Below, one piece after another: positions 17,631-26,069 of a stretch of DNA of 64,000 nucleotides (position 1 is its first letter; each line of letters opens with the position of its first letter). Source of the DNA: Mycobacterium sp. Lineage in GTDB: Bacteria > Actinomycetota > Actinomycetes > Mycobacteriales > Mycobacteriaceae. The stretch lies in contig JAKFVT010000053.1 in the NCBI GenBank assembly GCA_021732005.1, forward strand, positions 124,001 to 188,000, in the 5' to 3' direction. Below the pieces are notes generated by a model that was given only the letters and a program-made list of their open reading frames with translations, was not told where the DNA came from and made no database searches. Made by a program: the position numbers and the translations under genes.

Positions 17631-17691
17631 GGCCACTCGCCTACCAACGTCACACTGGTGTGCCGTTCGGCGCCCGCGCTGAGTCCAGAAT

Positions 17692-17710
17692 TCAGACTCT
17701 GCTAGTCTGA
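17692..17710. promoter_or_regulatory. Operator with embedded -10 before the hxlR gene
   Basis: TCAGACT-CTGCT-AGTCTGA is a perfect inverted repeat with 7-bp arms and a 5-nt spacer. The right arm overlaps TAGTCT (17703-17708), a TANNNT -10 that is 7 nt before GTG 17716. Binding of the HxlR dimer here would block its own leaderless promoter and so the whole three-gene operon. Confidence 0.65.
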
Positions 17711-17715
17711 CCGAT

Positions 17716-18207
17716 GTGCCCGTCGACCGCGACCTCATCAGTGCCGAAAACTGTTCGGTCAAGCGAGCACTGGACATCGTCGGCGAGAAATGGACGCTGT
17801 TGGTATTGCGTGAGGCGTTATACGGCGCCCGGCGCTTCGAGCGGTTCCAGAGCCGCATCGGCTGCCCCCGCCAGGTTCTCACCGACCGCCTGACCACCCT
17901 CGTCGCGGCGGGCGTGTTGCGGAAGGTGCCCTATCAGGAGCCCGGCCAGCGGGAGCGTCACGAATACCGGCTGACCGAGAAGGGCCGGGACCTGCTGCCG
18001 GTTGTGATCGCGCTGATGCACTGGGGCGACAAATGGGAGGCCGACGCGGCCGGTCCACCGGTCGAGGTCGTGCATCGAGAGTGCGGCCATCCCGTCGAAC
18101 TGGTTCTGCGATGCCACGACAACCACACCCCGCTGACCGCCCACGACACCGAGCCGAGGCCGGGCCCCGGTGCCCGCCCAGCCAAGACCGGAAAGACGAG
18201 TCGATGA
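17716..18207 (+). CDS. HxlR family transcriptional regulator
   Basis: A 163-residue winged-helix regulator. The HxlR core is complete: NCSVKRALDIVGEKWTLLVLREAL, then RRFERFQSRIG, then the recognition region RQVLTDRLTTLVAAGVLRKVPY. A Pro/Gly-rich tail follows. HxlR proteins often sense electrophiles or aromatic compounds. The GTG is directly behind a -10 box within a perfect inverted repeat, implying autoregulation. The stop overlaps the thioesterase start (ATGA), so it very probably controls that gene and the following membrane protein. Confidence 0.9.
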   Translation: MPVDRDLISAENCSVKRALDIVGEKWTLLVLREALYGARRFERFQSRIGCPRQVLTDRLTTLVAAGVLRKVPYQEPGQRERHEYRLTEKGRDLLPVVIALMHWGDKWEADAAGPPVEVVHRECGHPVELVLRCHDNHTPLTAHDTEPRPGPGARPAKTGKTSR

Positions 18208-19016
18208 CCACGACCACCACCCACCCTTTCGACACCGCAATCAGCCTGTCTGACAACGGCGTCGGGCACTACACAGGTCACACCACGCCGGAGTACGCGA
18301 ACATGGTGGGCCCGTTCGGCGGGGTGACCGCTGCGGCGATTGTGCGTGCGATCTCCCAGCACCCGGACCGGATCGGCGAGCCCGTCGCCCTGACCGTCAA
18401 CTATCTCGCGCCGGTGAACGACGGCACCTTCGACATCGCCGTGCGCGCCGCGCGCACCAACCGGACCAATCAGCACTGGGTCGCCGAGGTTTCCCAGGAA
18501 CACGGCCCGACCACCACCGCTACCGCCGTCTTCGGTGTCCGCCGTGACGCCTGGTCGGACACCGAACTCACCATGCCCGATGCGCCGGATCCCGAAACCC
18601 CCTCGCAGACAACCGTTCCCGAGATGGTTCCGTGGATGCGCAACTACGACATGCACTACTTGCGCGGCGGATTACCGACCGAATCCGAGGAGAGTGCGTC
18701 GTCGACGACGACGCTGTGGGTCCGGCAACGACCGGCACGTGCACTCGACTTCGCCGCGCTAAGCGCCATCACCGATGTCTTCTACCCGCGAGTGTTCCTA
18801 CGCCGCGGCCGGATGCTGCCGGCCGGCACCATCTCGCTGACCACCTACTTCCACGTCGACGGCACCGAACTCGCCGGGCACGGTGCCGACTACGTCCTGG
18901 CCAGCGCGCACGCCCAGCGTTTCGCCCGCGGATACTTCGATCAGACCGCGCAGATCTGGGGCCGCAATGGGACCCTGCTGGCCACCAGTCACCAGATCGT
19001 CTACTACAAAGACTGA
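18204..19016 (+). CDS. TesB-like acyl-CoA thioesterase (double hot-dog)
   Basis: A 270-residue thioesterase-family protein. The N-terminal hot-dog domain contains MVGPFGGVTAAAIVRAI, the typical substrate-helix glycine motif. The C-terminal hot-dog has the DFAALSAITDVFYPRVF helix and LTTYFHVDGTEL. This is the TesB arrangement, in which an Asp in the second domain (here in SAITDVF) is part of the catalytic set. The ATG overlaps the hxlR stop. The substrate is unknown; co-regulation by HxlR suggests a xenobiotic- or lipid-responsive role. Confidence 0.82.
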   Translation: MTTTTTHPFDTAISLSDNGVGHYTGHTTPEYANMVGPFGGVTAAAIVRAISQHPDRIGEPVALTVNYLAPVNDGTFDIAVRAARTNRTNQHWVAEVSQEHGPTTTATAVFGVRRDAWSDTELTMPDAPDPETPSQTTVPEMVPWMRNYDMHYLRGGLPTESEESASSTTTLWVRQRPARALDFAALSAITDVFYPRVFLRRGRMLPAGTISLTTYFHVDGTELAGHGADYVLASAHAQRFARGYFDQTAQIWGRNGTLLATSHQIVYYKD

Positions 19017-19745
19017 ATGGCCGACGACCCCGAACCGCCCGCAACCCGGCGGTGGCCACACGTGCTGCGGCTCGTGCTGTTCGTCGCCGCCTTGCTCACG
19101 CTGTTCTACCTCGTTGCGGTGTCGAAGGTCATCGACCCGACCGGTGTGCGCGCCACGGTGTCGGCGACCGGACCGGCCGCTCCCCTGGTCTACGTCGTGG
19201 TGTCGGCAGGATTGGCCGCCGTGTTCGTTCCGGGCCCGCTGCTGGCCGCCGGCAGCGGCGTGCTGTTCGGGCCGCTGCTGGGCACGTTCGTCACTCTCGG
19301 TTCGACGGTCTTGACCGCGGTCATCGCCGCCCTGCTGGGCAGGCGAGCGGGCCGCGACAGCGCCCGGGCCCTGCTCGGCCCCGACTGGTCGGCCCGCATC
19401 GACTCGCAGATCCAGCGCCGCGGCCTGTGGGCGGTTGTCGGTCAGCGGTTCGTGCCGGGCATCTCCGACGCACTGGCGTCCTACGCATTCGGCGCATTCG
19501 GAACGCCGTTGTGGCAGATGGCAGTTGGCGCATTCGTCGGATCTGCGCCGCGCGCGTTCGTGTATACCGCGCTGGGCGCGTCGATTTCGGACCTGTCCTC
19601 GCCGCTCGGCTACGCCGCGATCGCGGTGTGGTGCATCACCGCGATCATCGGGGCGTTCGCCGCCCACCGCGGGTACCGCGGCTGGCGTGGGCGCCGCGAG
19701 GGCGGGTCCCTCCCCGGGGGTGAGGAGGGACCCACTCCCGGTTAG
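19017..19745 (+). CDS. TVP38/TMEM64 (SNARE-associated, DedA-like) membrane protein
   Basis: A 242-residue polytopic protein. It has the VTT/SNARE-associated domain: FVPGPLLAAGSGVLFGPLLGTF with the re-entrant glycine pattern, and RFVPGISDALASYAFGAF downstream. About six hydrophobic segments are visible. Relatives act as lipid scramblases or transporters in some organisms. The ATG directly follows the thioesterase stop with no gap. The C-terminal tail is Gly/Pro-rich and its DNA forms a 10-bp hairpin. Confidence 0.85.
   Translation: MADDPEPPATRRWPHVLRLVLFVAALLTLFYLVAVSKVIDPTGVRATVSATGPAAPLVYVVVSAGLAAVFVPGPLLAAGSGVLFGPLLGTFVTLGSTVLTAVIAALLGRRAGRDSARALLGPDWSARIDSQIQRRGLWAVVGQRFVPGISDALASYAFGAFGTPLWQMAVGAFVGSAPRAFVYTALGASISDLSSPLGYAAIAVWCITAIIGAFAAHRGYRGWRGRREGGSLPGGEEGPTPG
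19704..19733. terminator. Hairpin at the end of the hxlR operon
   Basis: GGGTCCCTCC (19704-19713) and GGAGGGACCC (19724-19733) form a perfect 10-bp stem with a 10-nt loop, inside the last codons of the membrane-protein gene. It lacks a U-tract, so termination is only a possibility. It sits between convergent genes. Confidence 0.35.
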
Positions 19746-20008
19746 CGGCCGCTGTGTCCGCGACCGCCCGCCGAGATCTGATCCAGTTCCTCGGCCTTGC
19801 CGAAACCGAAGGCGAAACCGGCGGCAGCCGCCTGCCGGGCGACCGCCTGCAGCATCGTGCTCTTGCCGATGCCGGGCTCGCCGCGCAGACGGATCACACC
19901 GCCTTGCCGCACATCGCCGGCCCGCCGCAGCAGTGTCGCCACGGCAGCCAGCTCGGCGTTTCGGCCTCTCAGGACGGGTCGCGCCATCGACGGCCCGACC
20001 CGGCGCAA
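19742..20008 (-). pseudogene. Truncated N-terminus of a LuxR/AAA-type ATPase regulator
   Basis: The 88-codon frame resembles the beginning of large AAA/LuxR regulators: MARPVLRGRNAELAAVATLL, then Walker A GEPGIGKSTML and FGFGKAEELDQIS. It then breaks off in SAGGRGHSGR and a stop. Full-length relatives have hundreds of further residues, and no continuation is seen in other frames because the convergent membrane-protein gene begins there. TTG 20008 or ATG 19987 would be the start. It is best read as a gene remnant. Confidence 0.6.
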
Positions 20009-20075
20009 CTTGTCATTTCCGTTAACAACCCCCGATGAGCCGCATCGCTTCCCGCGCCACGGAATACTGGCTCAC

Positions 20076-20462
20076 ATGGCTGATCGCAACGTCCTGGGCG
20101 GCCCCCTCGAACCGTGCGGAACCGATCCGATGACGGGTTTCTACCGCGACGGCTGTTGTTCCACCGGCCCGGAGGACGCCGGCCGACACACCATCTGCGC
20201 GGTGGTGACCGCCGAATTCCTCGCCCATCAGCGCTCGATAGGCAACGACCTGTCCACCCCGATGCCGCAGTATCGGTTTCCGGGCCTGACGCCCGGCGAC
20301 CGGTGGTGTGTCACAGCGCTGAACTGGCTACGCGCCCACACCGACGGGCACGCCGCGCCGGTCGTGATGGCCTGCACTCACGAGCGGACCCTGGACGTGG
20401 TGCCGCTGGAAACTCTGCGGGAATACGCCGTCGACGTGCCCGACGACCTGGGCGCGCTGTAG
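20076..20462 (+). CDS. DUF2237 family protein
   Basis: A 128-residue protein that matches the DUF2237 pattern throughout. NVLGGPLEPCGTDPMTGFYR and DGCCSTGPEDAGRHTICAVV come first. FPGLTPGDRWCVTALNWLRA follows, and ACTHERTLDVVPLETLREYA ends it. Conserved cysteines and Asp/His residues could bind a metal, but no activity is established for the family. The frame is open upstream; ATG 20076 is the start that fits the family. It is a single gene convergent with the SfnB-type gene, with 1 nt between their ends. Confidence 0.85.
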   Translation: MADRNVLGGPLEPCGTDPMTGFYRDGCCSTGPEDAGRHTICAVVTAEFLAHQRSIGNDLSTPMPQYRFPGLTPGDRWCVTALNWLRAHTDGHAAPVVMACTHERTLDVVPLETLREYAVDVPDDLGAL

Positions 20463-20463
20463 C

Positions 20464-21699
20464 TCAGAAGTAGCCGTTGGCCGGCGGCCACACCCCGTTG
20501 ACCGCGTAGTTGCCTGCCGCGTGCGCCTTGTACGCCAGCGGGTTGTGCGTGGAGACGGTGCGGACGTTGCGCCAGTGCCGGTCGAGGTTCAAGGCGCGGG
20601 CGGTGGCCGAGGCCCCACCGGTGTCGAAGAGCCGCTCCGCCGCCGCCAAGGTCAGCCGCTCGGCGATCAGCTGCGCCTCGGCGACCACGATCGCCACCCG
20701 GGCCAGTTCGTCAGCGTCGTCGATGCGCCCGGAGTCCACCACGGCGTCGAGAGCGTCGGCGGCGTTGAGGACCAGCGCCTCGGCGGCGGACGCGTTCGCG
20801 GCGATCTCACCGACCGCATGCAGTGTGAACGGATCGCCGGTGGCGGTGTCGGCCAGTGAATGCGACGCCGGACGCGCCTTGTTCTGCACGTACCAGACGG
20901 CGTCGTCGCGGGCCGCCGCCGCGATCCCCGCGGCCACCGCCGCCAGATACAGCTGCAGGAACGCGGTGCTGTGACCCAGGTGCCTGCCGTCGGACACCGT
21001 GATCACCTCGTGTGAGCGGACCTCCACGTTGGTGAATCGGGTTCCACCGCTGGCGGTGGTGCGCTGCCCGAAGCCCTCCCAGTCGTCGTACAGCTCCACG
21101 CCGTCGCGCCCGGCGGGCACGATCGCCTGGACGTCGCGACCCTCGGCATCATTGGCTGAGACTGCGATCAAATCGGCGAAAAGTGTTCCGGTGGAATAGA
21201 ACTTGTAGCCATTGAGCCGTAGCACTCCGACACCGTCGGCGAGCAATGTGGTGTCCGCACCCGATGGGGTCTTGCCTTTGGCGTCGGTGATCGCGTTGCC
21301 GACGATCACCCCGGCGTTGACGCGCGGCAGCCATTCCTCGCGTTCGGTCTCGGTGGCACGGTTACTCAGCAACCGCTCGGCGAAGCCGAAGTGCGGCCGA
21401 AGTGCTTGTGCCACATTGGAGCTGCCTCGGGCGATCCGGATGACGGCGGTCAGCACATCCCGTACCGAGCCGCCGGGTCCGCCGTAGCGGGCAGGCACCC
21501 GCAGCGCCAAGGCACCGGTACGGCGGATCGCGTCGACAGCGTCGTACTGCAGAACCCGGTCGCGTTCGGCGGCAGCATCGGTGTGGCGCAGATCTTCCAC
21601 CGCGCCGACGAGCCGCCCGAGCCGCTCCGCCGCTGTCCCGCCCTGTGGTTCGGTGGTGAATCTCGGGCGCGGCGCCACCGGCCGGGGATCTTCGCTCAT
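20464..21699 (-). CDS. SfnB/DszC-type acyl-CoA dehydrogenase-fold flavoprotein
   Basis: A 411-residue protein with the acyl-CoA dehydrogenase fold, closest in style to SfnB/DszC flavin monooxygenases of sulfur metabolism. Marks are RVPARYGGPGGSVRDVL, ALRPHFGFAERLL, AITDAKGKTPSGADTT, LNGYKFYSTGTLFADLIAV, DDWEGFGQRTTASGGTRF and, at the C-terminus, NLDRHWRNVRTVSTHNPLAYK. Such enzymes use reduced flavin and O2 on organosulfur substrates. Its ATG overlaps the stop of the LLM gene and has GAGGAGAAGG upstream. It is the last gene of the GS-like/LLM/SfnB operon; a paralogue is at 26,874. Confidence 0.85.
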   Translation of the reverse strand: MSEDPRPVAPRPRFTTEPQGGTAAERLGRLVGAVEDLRHTDAAAERDRVLQYDAVDAIRRTGALALRVPARYGGPGGSVRDVLTAVIRIARGSSNVAQALRPHFGFAERLLSNRATETEREEWLPRVNAGVIVGNAITDAKGKTPSGADTTLLADGVGVLRLNGYKFYSTGTLFADLIAVSANDAEGRDVQAIVPAGRDGVELYDDWEGFGQRTTASGGTRFTNVEVRSHEVITVSDGRHLGHSTAFLQLYLAAVAAGIAAAARDDAVWYVQNKARPASHSLADTATGDPFTLHAVGEIAANASAAEALVLNAADALDAVVDSGRIDDADELARVAIVVAEAQLIAERLTLAAAERLFDTGGASATARALNLDRHWRNVRTVSTHNPLAYKAHAAGNYAVNGVWPPANGYF

Positions 21700-22721
21700 C
21701 CTTCTCCTCGGTAATGGCTGATGATGTTGTCGGCGAAACGGTCGAGTTCGGCGTCGATCGGCTGGAACTGCAGCATGAACAATTCGATGCCGGCCGCGTG
21801 GAAGGCGTCGATGCGCTCGATGATCTGCTCGTAGCTGCCGACCAGACCGGCCAGCGTGCCGCCGTTGGAGCCGACACGCTTGCTGCCGGCGAGTACCTGG
21901 TACATCGCGGTGTTGGGGTCGGTGCCGCTGGAGATCTCGGGCCGCGACTCGGCGTCGATCAGTGCTTGCAGGTGCGCCGCCTCGGCGTGTGCCTCGGCTT
22001 CAGTGGGCCGGGCAATCACAAACGCGGACAACCCGAATCGCAGCGGTCCGCGATCACGAGGACGGGCGCGCAGATCCTCGATGAGCGCGACGGTGTCGGC
22101 GATCGGCCTGCCGTTGATGAAGTACACGTCACCGTGGGAGGCGCCCAGCGCTCGGCCCGGCTCCGACTCGCCGCCGATGTACACCGGCGGAACGTCCTTC
22201 GGCACCGGCCGAACCAGGGCCTGCTGTCCCCCACGATCACCGACCGCGACGTGCTTGCCGTTCCACAAATCCAGGACGGTGTCCAGCCACTGCCTGGTGT
22301 AGGCGTACCGGTCGTCGTGGGCCAGCGGATCGACGCCCAGCGCCTCGAGTTCGGGCAGGAACCAGCCGGTGACCACGTTGATCGACAGCCGGCCTCCCGC
22401 GATGTCGGCGATGTTGGCGGCGAGCTTGGCGAACACCAGCGGGTTGAACAGCAGCGGCTTGATCGCCCCGATCAACTCGATCCTCTCGGTGGCCTCGGCC
22501 AGGCCGGCCAGCGTGGACCAGGTCTCGAGCACGTCGTTGTCGGTGTCGCTGGGATGAATCACGTGCTGGGCCACCAACGTCGCGTCGAATCCCCGGTTCT
22601 CGGCGTGCACCAGCAGGTCGCGGGTGCGCCGGTAGCCGGCGTCCGGCAAGTCGTCGGGGTGGGTGCGTGCCCCGTGGTTGCCGTAGACCGGCGCCCACAC
22701 CCCGAAACGTGGTCTGCTCAT
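21696..22721 (-). CDS. LLM-class flavin-dependent monooxygenase (SsuD/SfnG type)
   Basis: A 341-residue bacterial luciferase-like TIM-barrel enzyme. SsuD/SfnG features are RFGVWAPVYG at the N-terminus, LAANIADIAGGRLSINVVTGW, LGVDPLAHDDRYAYTRQWL and PPVYIGGESEPGRALGA. Family members use FMNH2 to cleave C-S bonds of alkanesulfonates or sulfones. The start at ATG 22721 overlaps the upstream stop (ATGA), and the end overlaps the SfnB-type start, so all three genes are coupled. A partner flavin reductase is not encoded here. Confidence 0.88.
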   Translation of the reverse strand: MSRPRFGVWAPVYGNHGARTHPDDLPDAGYRRTRDLLVHAENRGFDATLVAQHVIHPSDTDNDVLETWSTLAGLAEATERIELIGAIKPLLFNPLVFAKLAANIADIAGGRLSINVVTGWFLPELEALGVDPLAHDDRYAYTRQWLDTVLDLWNGKHVAVGDRGGQQALVRPVPKDVPPVYIGGESEPGRALGASHGDVYFINGRPIADTVALIEDLRARPRDRGPLRFGLSAFVIARPTEAEAHAEAAHLQALIDAESRPEISSGTDPNTAMYQVLAGSKRVGSNGGTLAGLVGSYEQIIERIDAFHAAGIELFMLQFQPIDAELDRFADNIISHYRGEG

Positions 22722-24031
22722 GAGGTGGTCAGGTAGCGCTGACGCTCCCAGTCGCTGACGTGAGCCGTGTAGGCCTGCCATTCGCTGCGAGCGATGGAGA
22801 TGAAGTCGAGCACCGAGTCTCGGCCGAGGATCTCCAGAATCGTGTCGTCCTGTGCCGCCAACGCCAGTGACGTACCGAGTGATTCCGGCAGAGGAGACCC
22901 CTTGCCGTACAGGTTGCCTGTCCCGGCGGCCGCCGGCGGGCGGCCGGCTTCCACGCCGGCCACCACCGCCGCCAGCGCCGAGGCGATCAGCCAGTACGGG
23001 TTGGCATCCGAAGCGCCCGAACGCAATTCGATGCGGCTGGCACTCGGCGGATCCTCGACGAGTGAACGGATGGCCGCGCTGCGGTTGTCCCGGCTCCAGT
23101 TCACCGTGTCGGGAGCGAACGAGTCAGGCGTGTAGCGGCGGTACGCGTTGACCGAGTGCGCCCCGAACAAGGCGATCGACGGCAGGTGCTCGAGTAGGCC
23201 GGCGATCGCGAGCAGGGTCAGCTCGCCCTCTTCGCCGTCCACCGAGGCGAAGGCCGGTTCGTCGTCGCGCCACAGCGAGATATGCAGGTGCGCCGAGCTT
23301 CCCGAGTGCTCCGAGAACGGCTTGGGCATGAAGCTGGCCACCTTGCCGTGCTTGCGCGCCACCTCCTTGGTGGCGTACTTCAGCCGCGCGCCGTCGTCGG
23401 CGGCCGCCAGGGCGTCGGTGTAGACCAGGTTGGTCTCGACCTGACCCGGCCCGTATTCGGTCTGGATACCTTCCAGCCGGATGAATCCGCCGAGGGTGTC
23501 GTGCAGGTCGGAGAGCAGCGGATCCAGCCCGTTGGCGTTCTCCAGCGAATAGGCGTGGATGTCGTCCTGAATCGGTGAACCGTCGGGATTCAGCAGATAG
23601 AACTCGAACTCGACGCCCACCTTCGCGGTGTAGCCCAGCGACCCCAGTCGGGCGATCACCCGGCGTAGGACACCGCGCGGGTCGAGCAGCGAGGGTGTGC
23701 CGTCCGGGCGGACGATGTCGGAGATCACGTGGCCGACACCGGTGCGCCACGGCAGCGGCTTGTAGGTCGAGAAATCGGGGATCGCATGGACGTCGGGATA
23801 GCCGTCGTCCCAGTTGGTCAGCCGCAACCCGTCGATCACCGTCCCGTCGGTGTTCCAGCCGAGGGCGGCCTCACAGAACGCGAACCCGTGCTTGGCACGG
23901 TCGATGAACTGCTGTGCGGGGATCCGCTTTCCGGCGGCGTGGCCGAACGGGTCGCTCCAGGCGACCTCGATCTCGGTCAGCGAGCCGTCGTGCAGGCCGC
24001 GCAGAAGTTCGGACTCGGCGTCCTGCGTCAC
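22718..24031 (-). CDS. Glutamine synthetase-like ATP-dependent gamma-glutamyl ligase
   Basis: A 437-residue glutamine synthetase-fold protein. The catalytic region shows KVGVEFEFYLL, EYGPGQVETNLVY (metal and glutamate ligands), KHGKVASFMPKPFSEHSGSSAHLHISLW, NRSAAIR and RIELRSGASDANPYWLIASAL. Its length and motifs fit the PuuA/GlnA3/GlnA4-like group, which adds glutamate to amines, more than housekeeping GlnA. GTG 24031 has an ideal AGGAGG 7 nt upstream. It is the first gene of an organosulfur monooxygenase operon, so an amine-bearing organosulfur substrate is a reasonable inference. Confidence 0.85.
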   Translation of the reverse strand: MTQDAESELLRGLHDGSLTEIEVAWSDPFGHAAGKRIPAQQFIDRAKHGFAFCEAALGWNTDGTVIDGLRLTNWDDGYPDVHAIPDFSTYKPLPWRTGVGHVISDIVRPDGTPSLLDPRGVLRRVIARLGSLGYTAKVGVEFEFYLLNPDGSPIQDDIHAYSLENANGLDPLLSDLHDTLGGFIRLEGIQTEYGPGQVETNLVYTDALAAADDGARLKYATKEVARKHGKVASFMPKPFSEHSGSSAHLHISLWRDDEPAFASVDGEEGELTLLAIAGLLEHLPSIALFGAHSVNAYRRYTPDSFAPDTVNWSRDNRSAAIRSLVEDPPSASRIELRSGASDANPYWLIASALAAVVAGVEAGRPPAAAGTGNLYGKGSPLPESLGTSLALAAQDDTILEILGRDSVLDFISIARSEWQAYTAHVSDWERQRYLTTS

Positions 24032-24189
24032 GGTGGGGCCTCCTGAGGTTCGACGGGTGGCCCACACCCTCCCTCGGACTGGCTGCGGAGAAACAGATTT
24101 AACGTCGACGTGAGCGCAACTAACGAGACTTTGACTCGCGCTGAGCGCAGACATTCACAGATCGTTGACGCCCGCGCAAAGGTGTTCGG
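24032..24189. promoter_or_regulatory. Shared divergent promoter region of the organosulfur module
   Basis: These 158 nt separate the GS-like/LLM/SfnB operon (minus) from the taurine-type ABC operon (plus) and must drive both. The AGGAGG of the GS-like gene is at 24039-24044. I see no perfect palindrome longer than 6 bp per arm, and no regulator gene lies in either operon. Confidence 0.4.
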
Positions 24190-25038
24190 GTGTCTGTGTT
24201 CGTCGACGTCGCGCCGGCCGGGGCCACCGATTCCCCGGTGGGGGCCCGGTGGCCGTCCTGGGCCACCCGGCTCGGCCTGCCGTTGTTGTCGCTGTTGGTG
24301 TTCTTCGTCGTCTGGCAGCTGGCCGCGGCCAGTGAGATCTGGAACCAGACCTTCGTCCCGTACCCGAGCACGGTGTGGCATGCCTTCATCGACGTGTCCA
24401 CCACCCACGACGGCACCCGCGGTTACGCCGGCTACCTCCTGTGGGAGCACCTGTACATGACGCTGCGCCGGGTGGCGGCCGGTGTCGTGATCGGTGTGGC
24501 GGCCGGCGTCGCCCTCGGCCTGCTGATGGGCTCCATCCCCTGGGTCCGCAGTGTGCTGGAGCCGTGGCTGACCTTCCTGCGTGCGCTGCCGCCGCTGGCC
24601 TACTTCTTCCTGCTCGTCATCTGGCTCGGCATCGACGAGGCGCCCAAGGTCACGCTGCTGGCACTGGCGGCCTTGCCCCCCGCGGCCGTCGCCACCACCG
24701 CGGCCGTCGTCGCCGTTCCGGTCAGCTTGGTGGAAGCGGCCCGCGCGCTTGGGGCCTCACGCCGGGATGTAGTGCGCGACATCGTGATTCCGTCGGCACT
24801 GCCGGAGACGTTCACCGGAATCCGGCTCGCCGTCGGCATGGCGTACTCATCGGTTGTCGCCGCCGAACTGTTCAACGGCATCCCCGGAGTCGGCGGCCTG
24901 GTCAAGGACGCCAGCAACTACAACAACACCCCCGTCGTGCTGGTCGGCATCTTCGCGATCGGCATCTCGGGGCTCGTGATCGACGGTCTGCTGCGCACTG
25001 TCGAGCGTCGCGCCGTCCCCTGGAGAGGAAAGGTATGA
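24190..25038 (+). CDS. Taurine/sulfonate-type ABC transporter permease
   Basis: A 282-residue TauC/SsuC-type membrane subunit. It has six hydrophobic segments, with LLSLLVFFVVWQLAAASEIW first. The EAA loop is at SLVEAARALGASRRDVVRDIVIPSALPETFTGIR, and GLLMGSIPWVRSVLEPWLTFLRALPPLAYF is the family's typical segment before it. GTG 24190 is preceded by AAAGG. It leads an operon of permease, binding protein, ATPase and SfnB-type flavoprotein with overlapping start and stop codons. Confidence 0.9.
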   Translation: MSVFVDVAPAGATDSPVGARWPSWATRLGLPLLSLLVFFVVWQLAAASEIWNQTFVPYPSTVWHAFIDVSTTHDGTRGYAGYLLWEHLYMTLRRVAAGVVIGVAAGVALGLLMGSIPWVRSVLEPWLTFLRALPPLAYFFLLVIWLGIDEAPKVTLLALAALPPAAVATTAAVVAVPVSLVEAARALGASRRDVVRDIVIPSALPETFTGIRLAVGMAYSSVVAAELFNGIPGVGGLVKDASNYNNTPVVLVGIFAIGISGLVIDGLLRTVERRAVPWRGKV

Positions 25039-26069
25039 CCTTCAAGAGGTTCATCACTCTGGCCGCCGCCGCCATCACCGTGATCGGCATGGCCGGCTGC
25101 TCGGTTGATCACTCAAATTCGCAGGCGGGCAAGCCCACGCTTCGCCTCGGCTACCAGACCTTCCCCAGCGGCGATCTGATCGTGAAGAACAACCGGTGGC
25201 TGGAGGACGCGTTGCCCGACTACAACATCAAGTGGGTGAAGTTCGACTCCGGCGCCGACGTCAACACCGCATTCATCGCCAAGGAACTGGACTTCGGCGC
25301 GCTGGGCTCCAGCCCCGTCGCCCGCGGACTGTCGGCGCCGCTGAACATCCCGTACAGCGTGGCGTTCGTTCTGGACGTCGCCGGTGACAACGAGGCTCTG
25401 GTCGCCCGCAACGGCAGCGGCATCAACGCGATCGCCGACCTCAAGGGCAAGCGGGTGGCCACTCCGTTCGCCTCGACCGCGCACTACAGTCTGCTGGCCG
25501 CATTGGCCCAGAATGGGTTGTCGCCCAGCGATGTTCAGCTGATCGATCTGCAACCGCAGGCGATTCTGGCGGCGTGGGAACGCGGTGACATCGAGGCCGC
25601 CTACACCTGGTTGCCGACGCTGGATCAGCTCCGCAAGAACGGCAAGGATCTGATCACCAGTCGCCAGCTGGCCACCGACGGCAAGCCGACCCTGGACCTC
25701 GGGGTGGTGTCGAACCAGTTCGCCAAGGACCACCCTGAGGTCGTCGACATCTGGCGCAAGCAGGAAGCCAGGGCGCTGACGGTCATCCACAGCGATCCGG
25801 CCGCCGCGGCGAAGGCCATTGCCGCCGAGATCGGTTTGTCGCCGGCCGATGTCGAGGGTCAACTGAAGCAGGGGGTTTTCCTGACGCCGCAAGAGGTCGC
25901 GTCCCCGCAGTGGCTGGGCAGCCAGGGCAATCCGGGCAACATCGCGACGAACCTGCAGAGCGCGTCGCAGTTCCTGGCCGAGCAGAAGCAGATCCCGACG
26001 CCCGCTCCCCTCACGACATTCCAGAACGCCATCTACACCCAGGGGCTACCGAATGTCATCGCCCAGTAG
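25035..26069 (+). CDS. Taurine-type (TauA-like) ABC transporter substrate-binding lipoprotein
   Basis: A 344-residue lipoprotein with lipobox GMAGCS. The mature part closely follows the TauA pattern: LRLGYQTFPSGDLIVKNNRW, the DSGADVNTAF region, FGALGSSPVARGLS, LKGKRVATPFASTAHYSLLAAL, LQPQAILAAWERGDIEAAY and KDLITSRQLA. These suggest binding of taurine or a similar amino-sulfonate. No TauD dioxygenase lies nearby; flavin monooxygenases take its place. The ATG overlaps the permease stop and has GAGAGGAAAGG upstream. Confidence 0.88.
   Translation: MTFKRFITLAAAAITVIGMAGCSVDHSNSQAGKPTLRLGYQTFPSGDLIVKNNRWLEDALPDYNIKWVKFDSGADVNTAFIAKELDFGALGSSPVARGLSAPLNIPYSVAFVLDVAGDNEALVARNGSGINAIADLKGKRVATPFASTAHYSLLAALAQNGLSPSDVQLIDLQPQAILAAWERGDIEAAYTWLPTLDQLRKNGKDLITSRQLATDGKPTLDLGVVSNQFAKDHPEVVDIWRKQEARALTVIHSDPAAAAKAIAAEIGLSPADVEGQLKQGVFLTPQEVASPQWLGSQGNPGNIATNLQSASQFLAEQKQIPTPAPLTTFQNAIYTQGLPNVIAQ

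Noticed and set aside
22718..24031. Housekeeping glutamine synthetase GlnA1
   Set aside because: Shorter than GlnA1, embedded in a sulfur-monooxygenase operon, and its motif spacing is closer to amine-glutamylating relatives.
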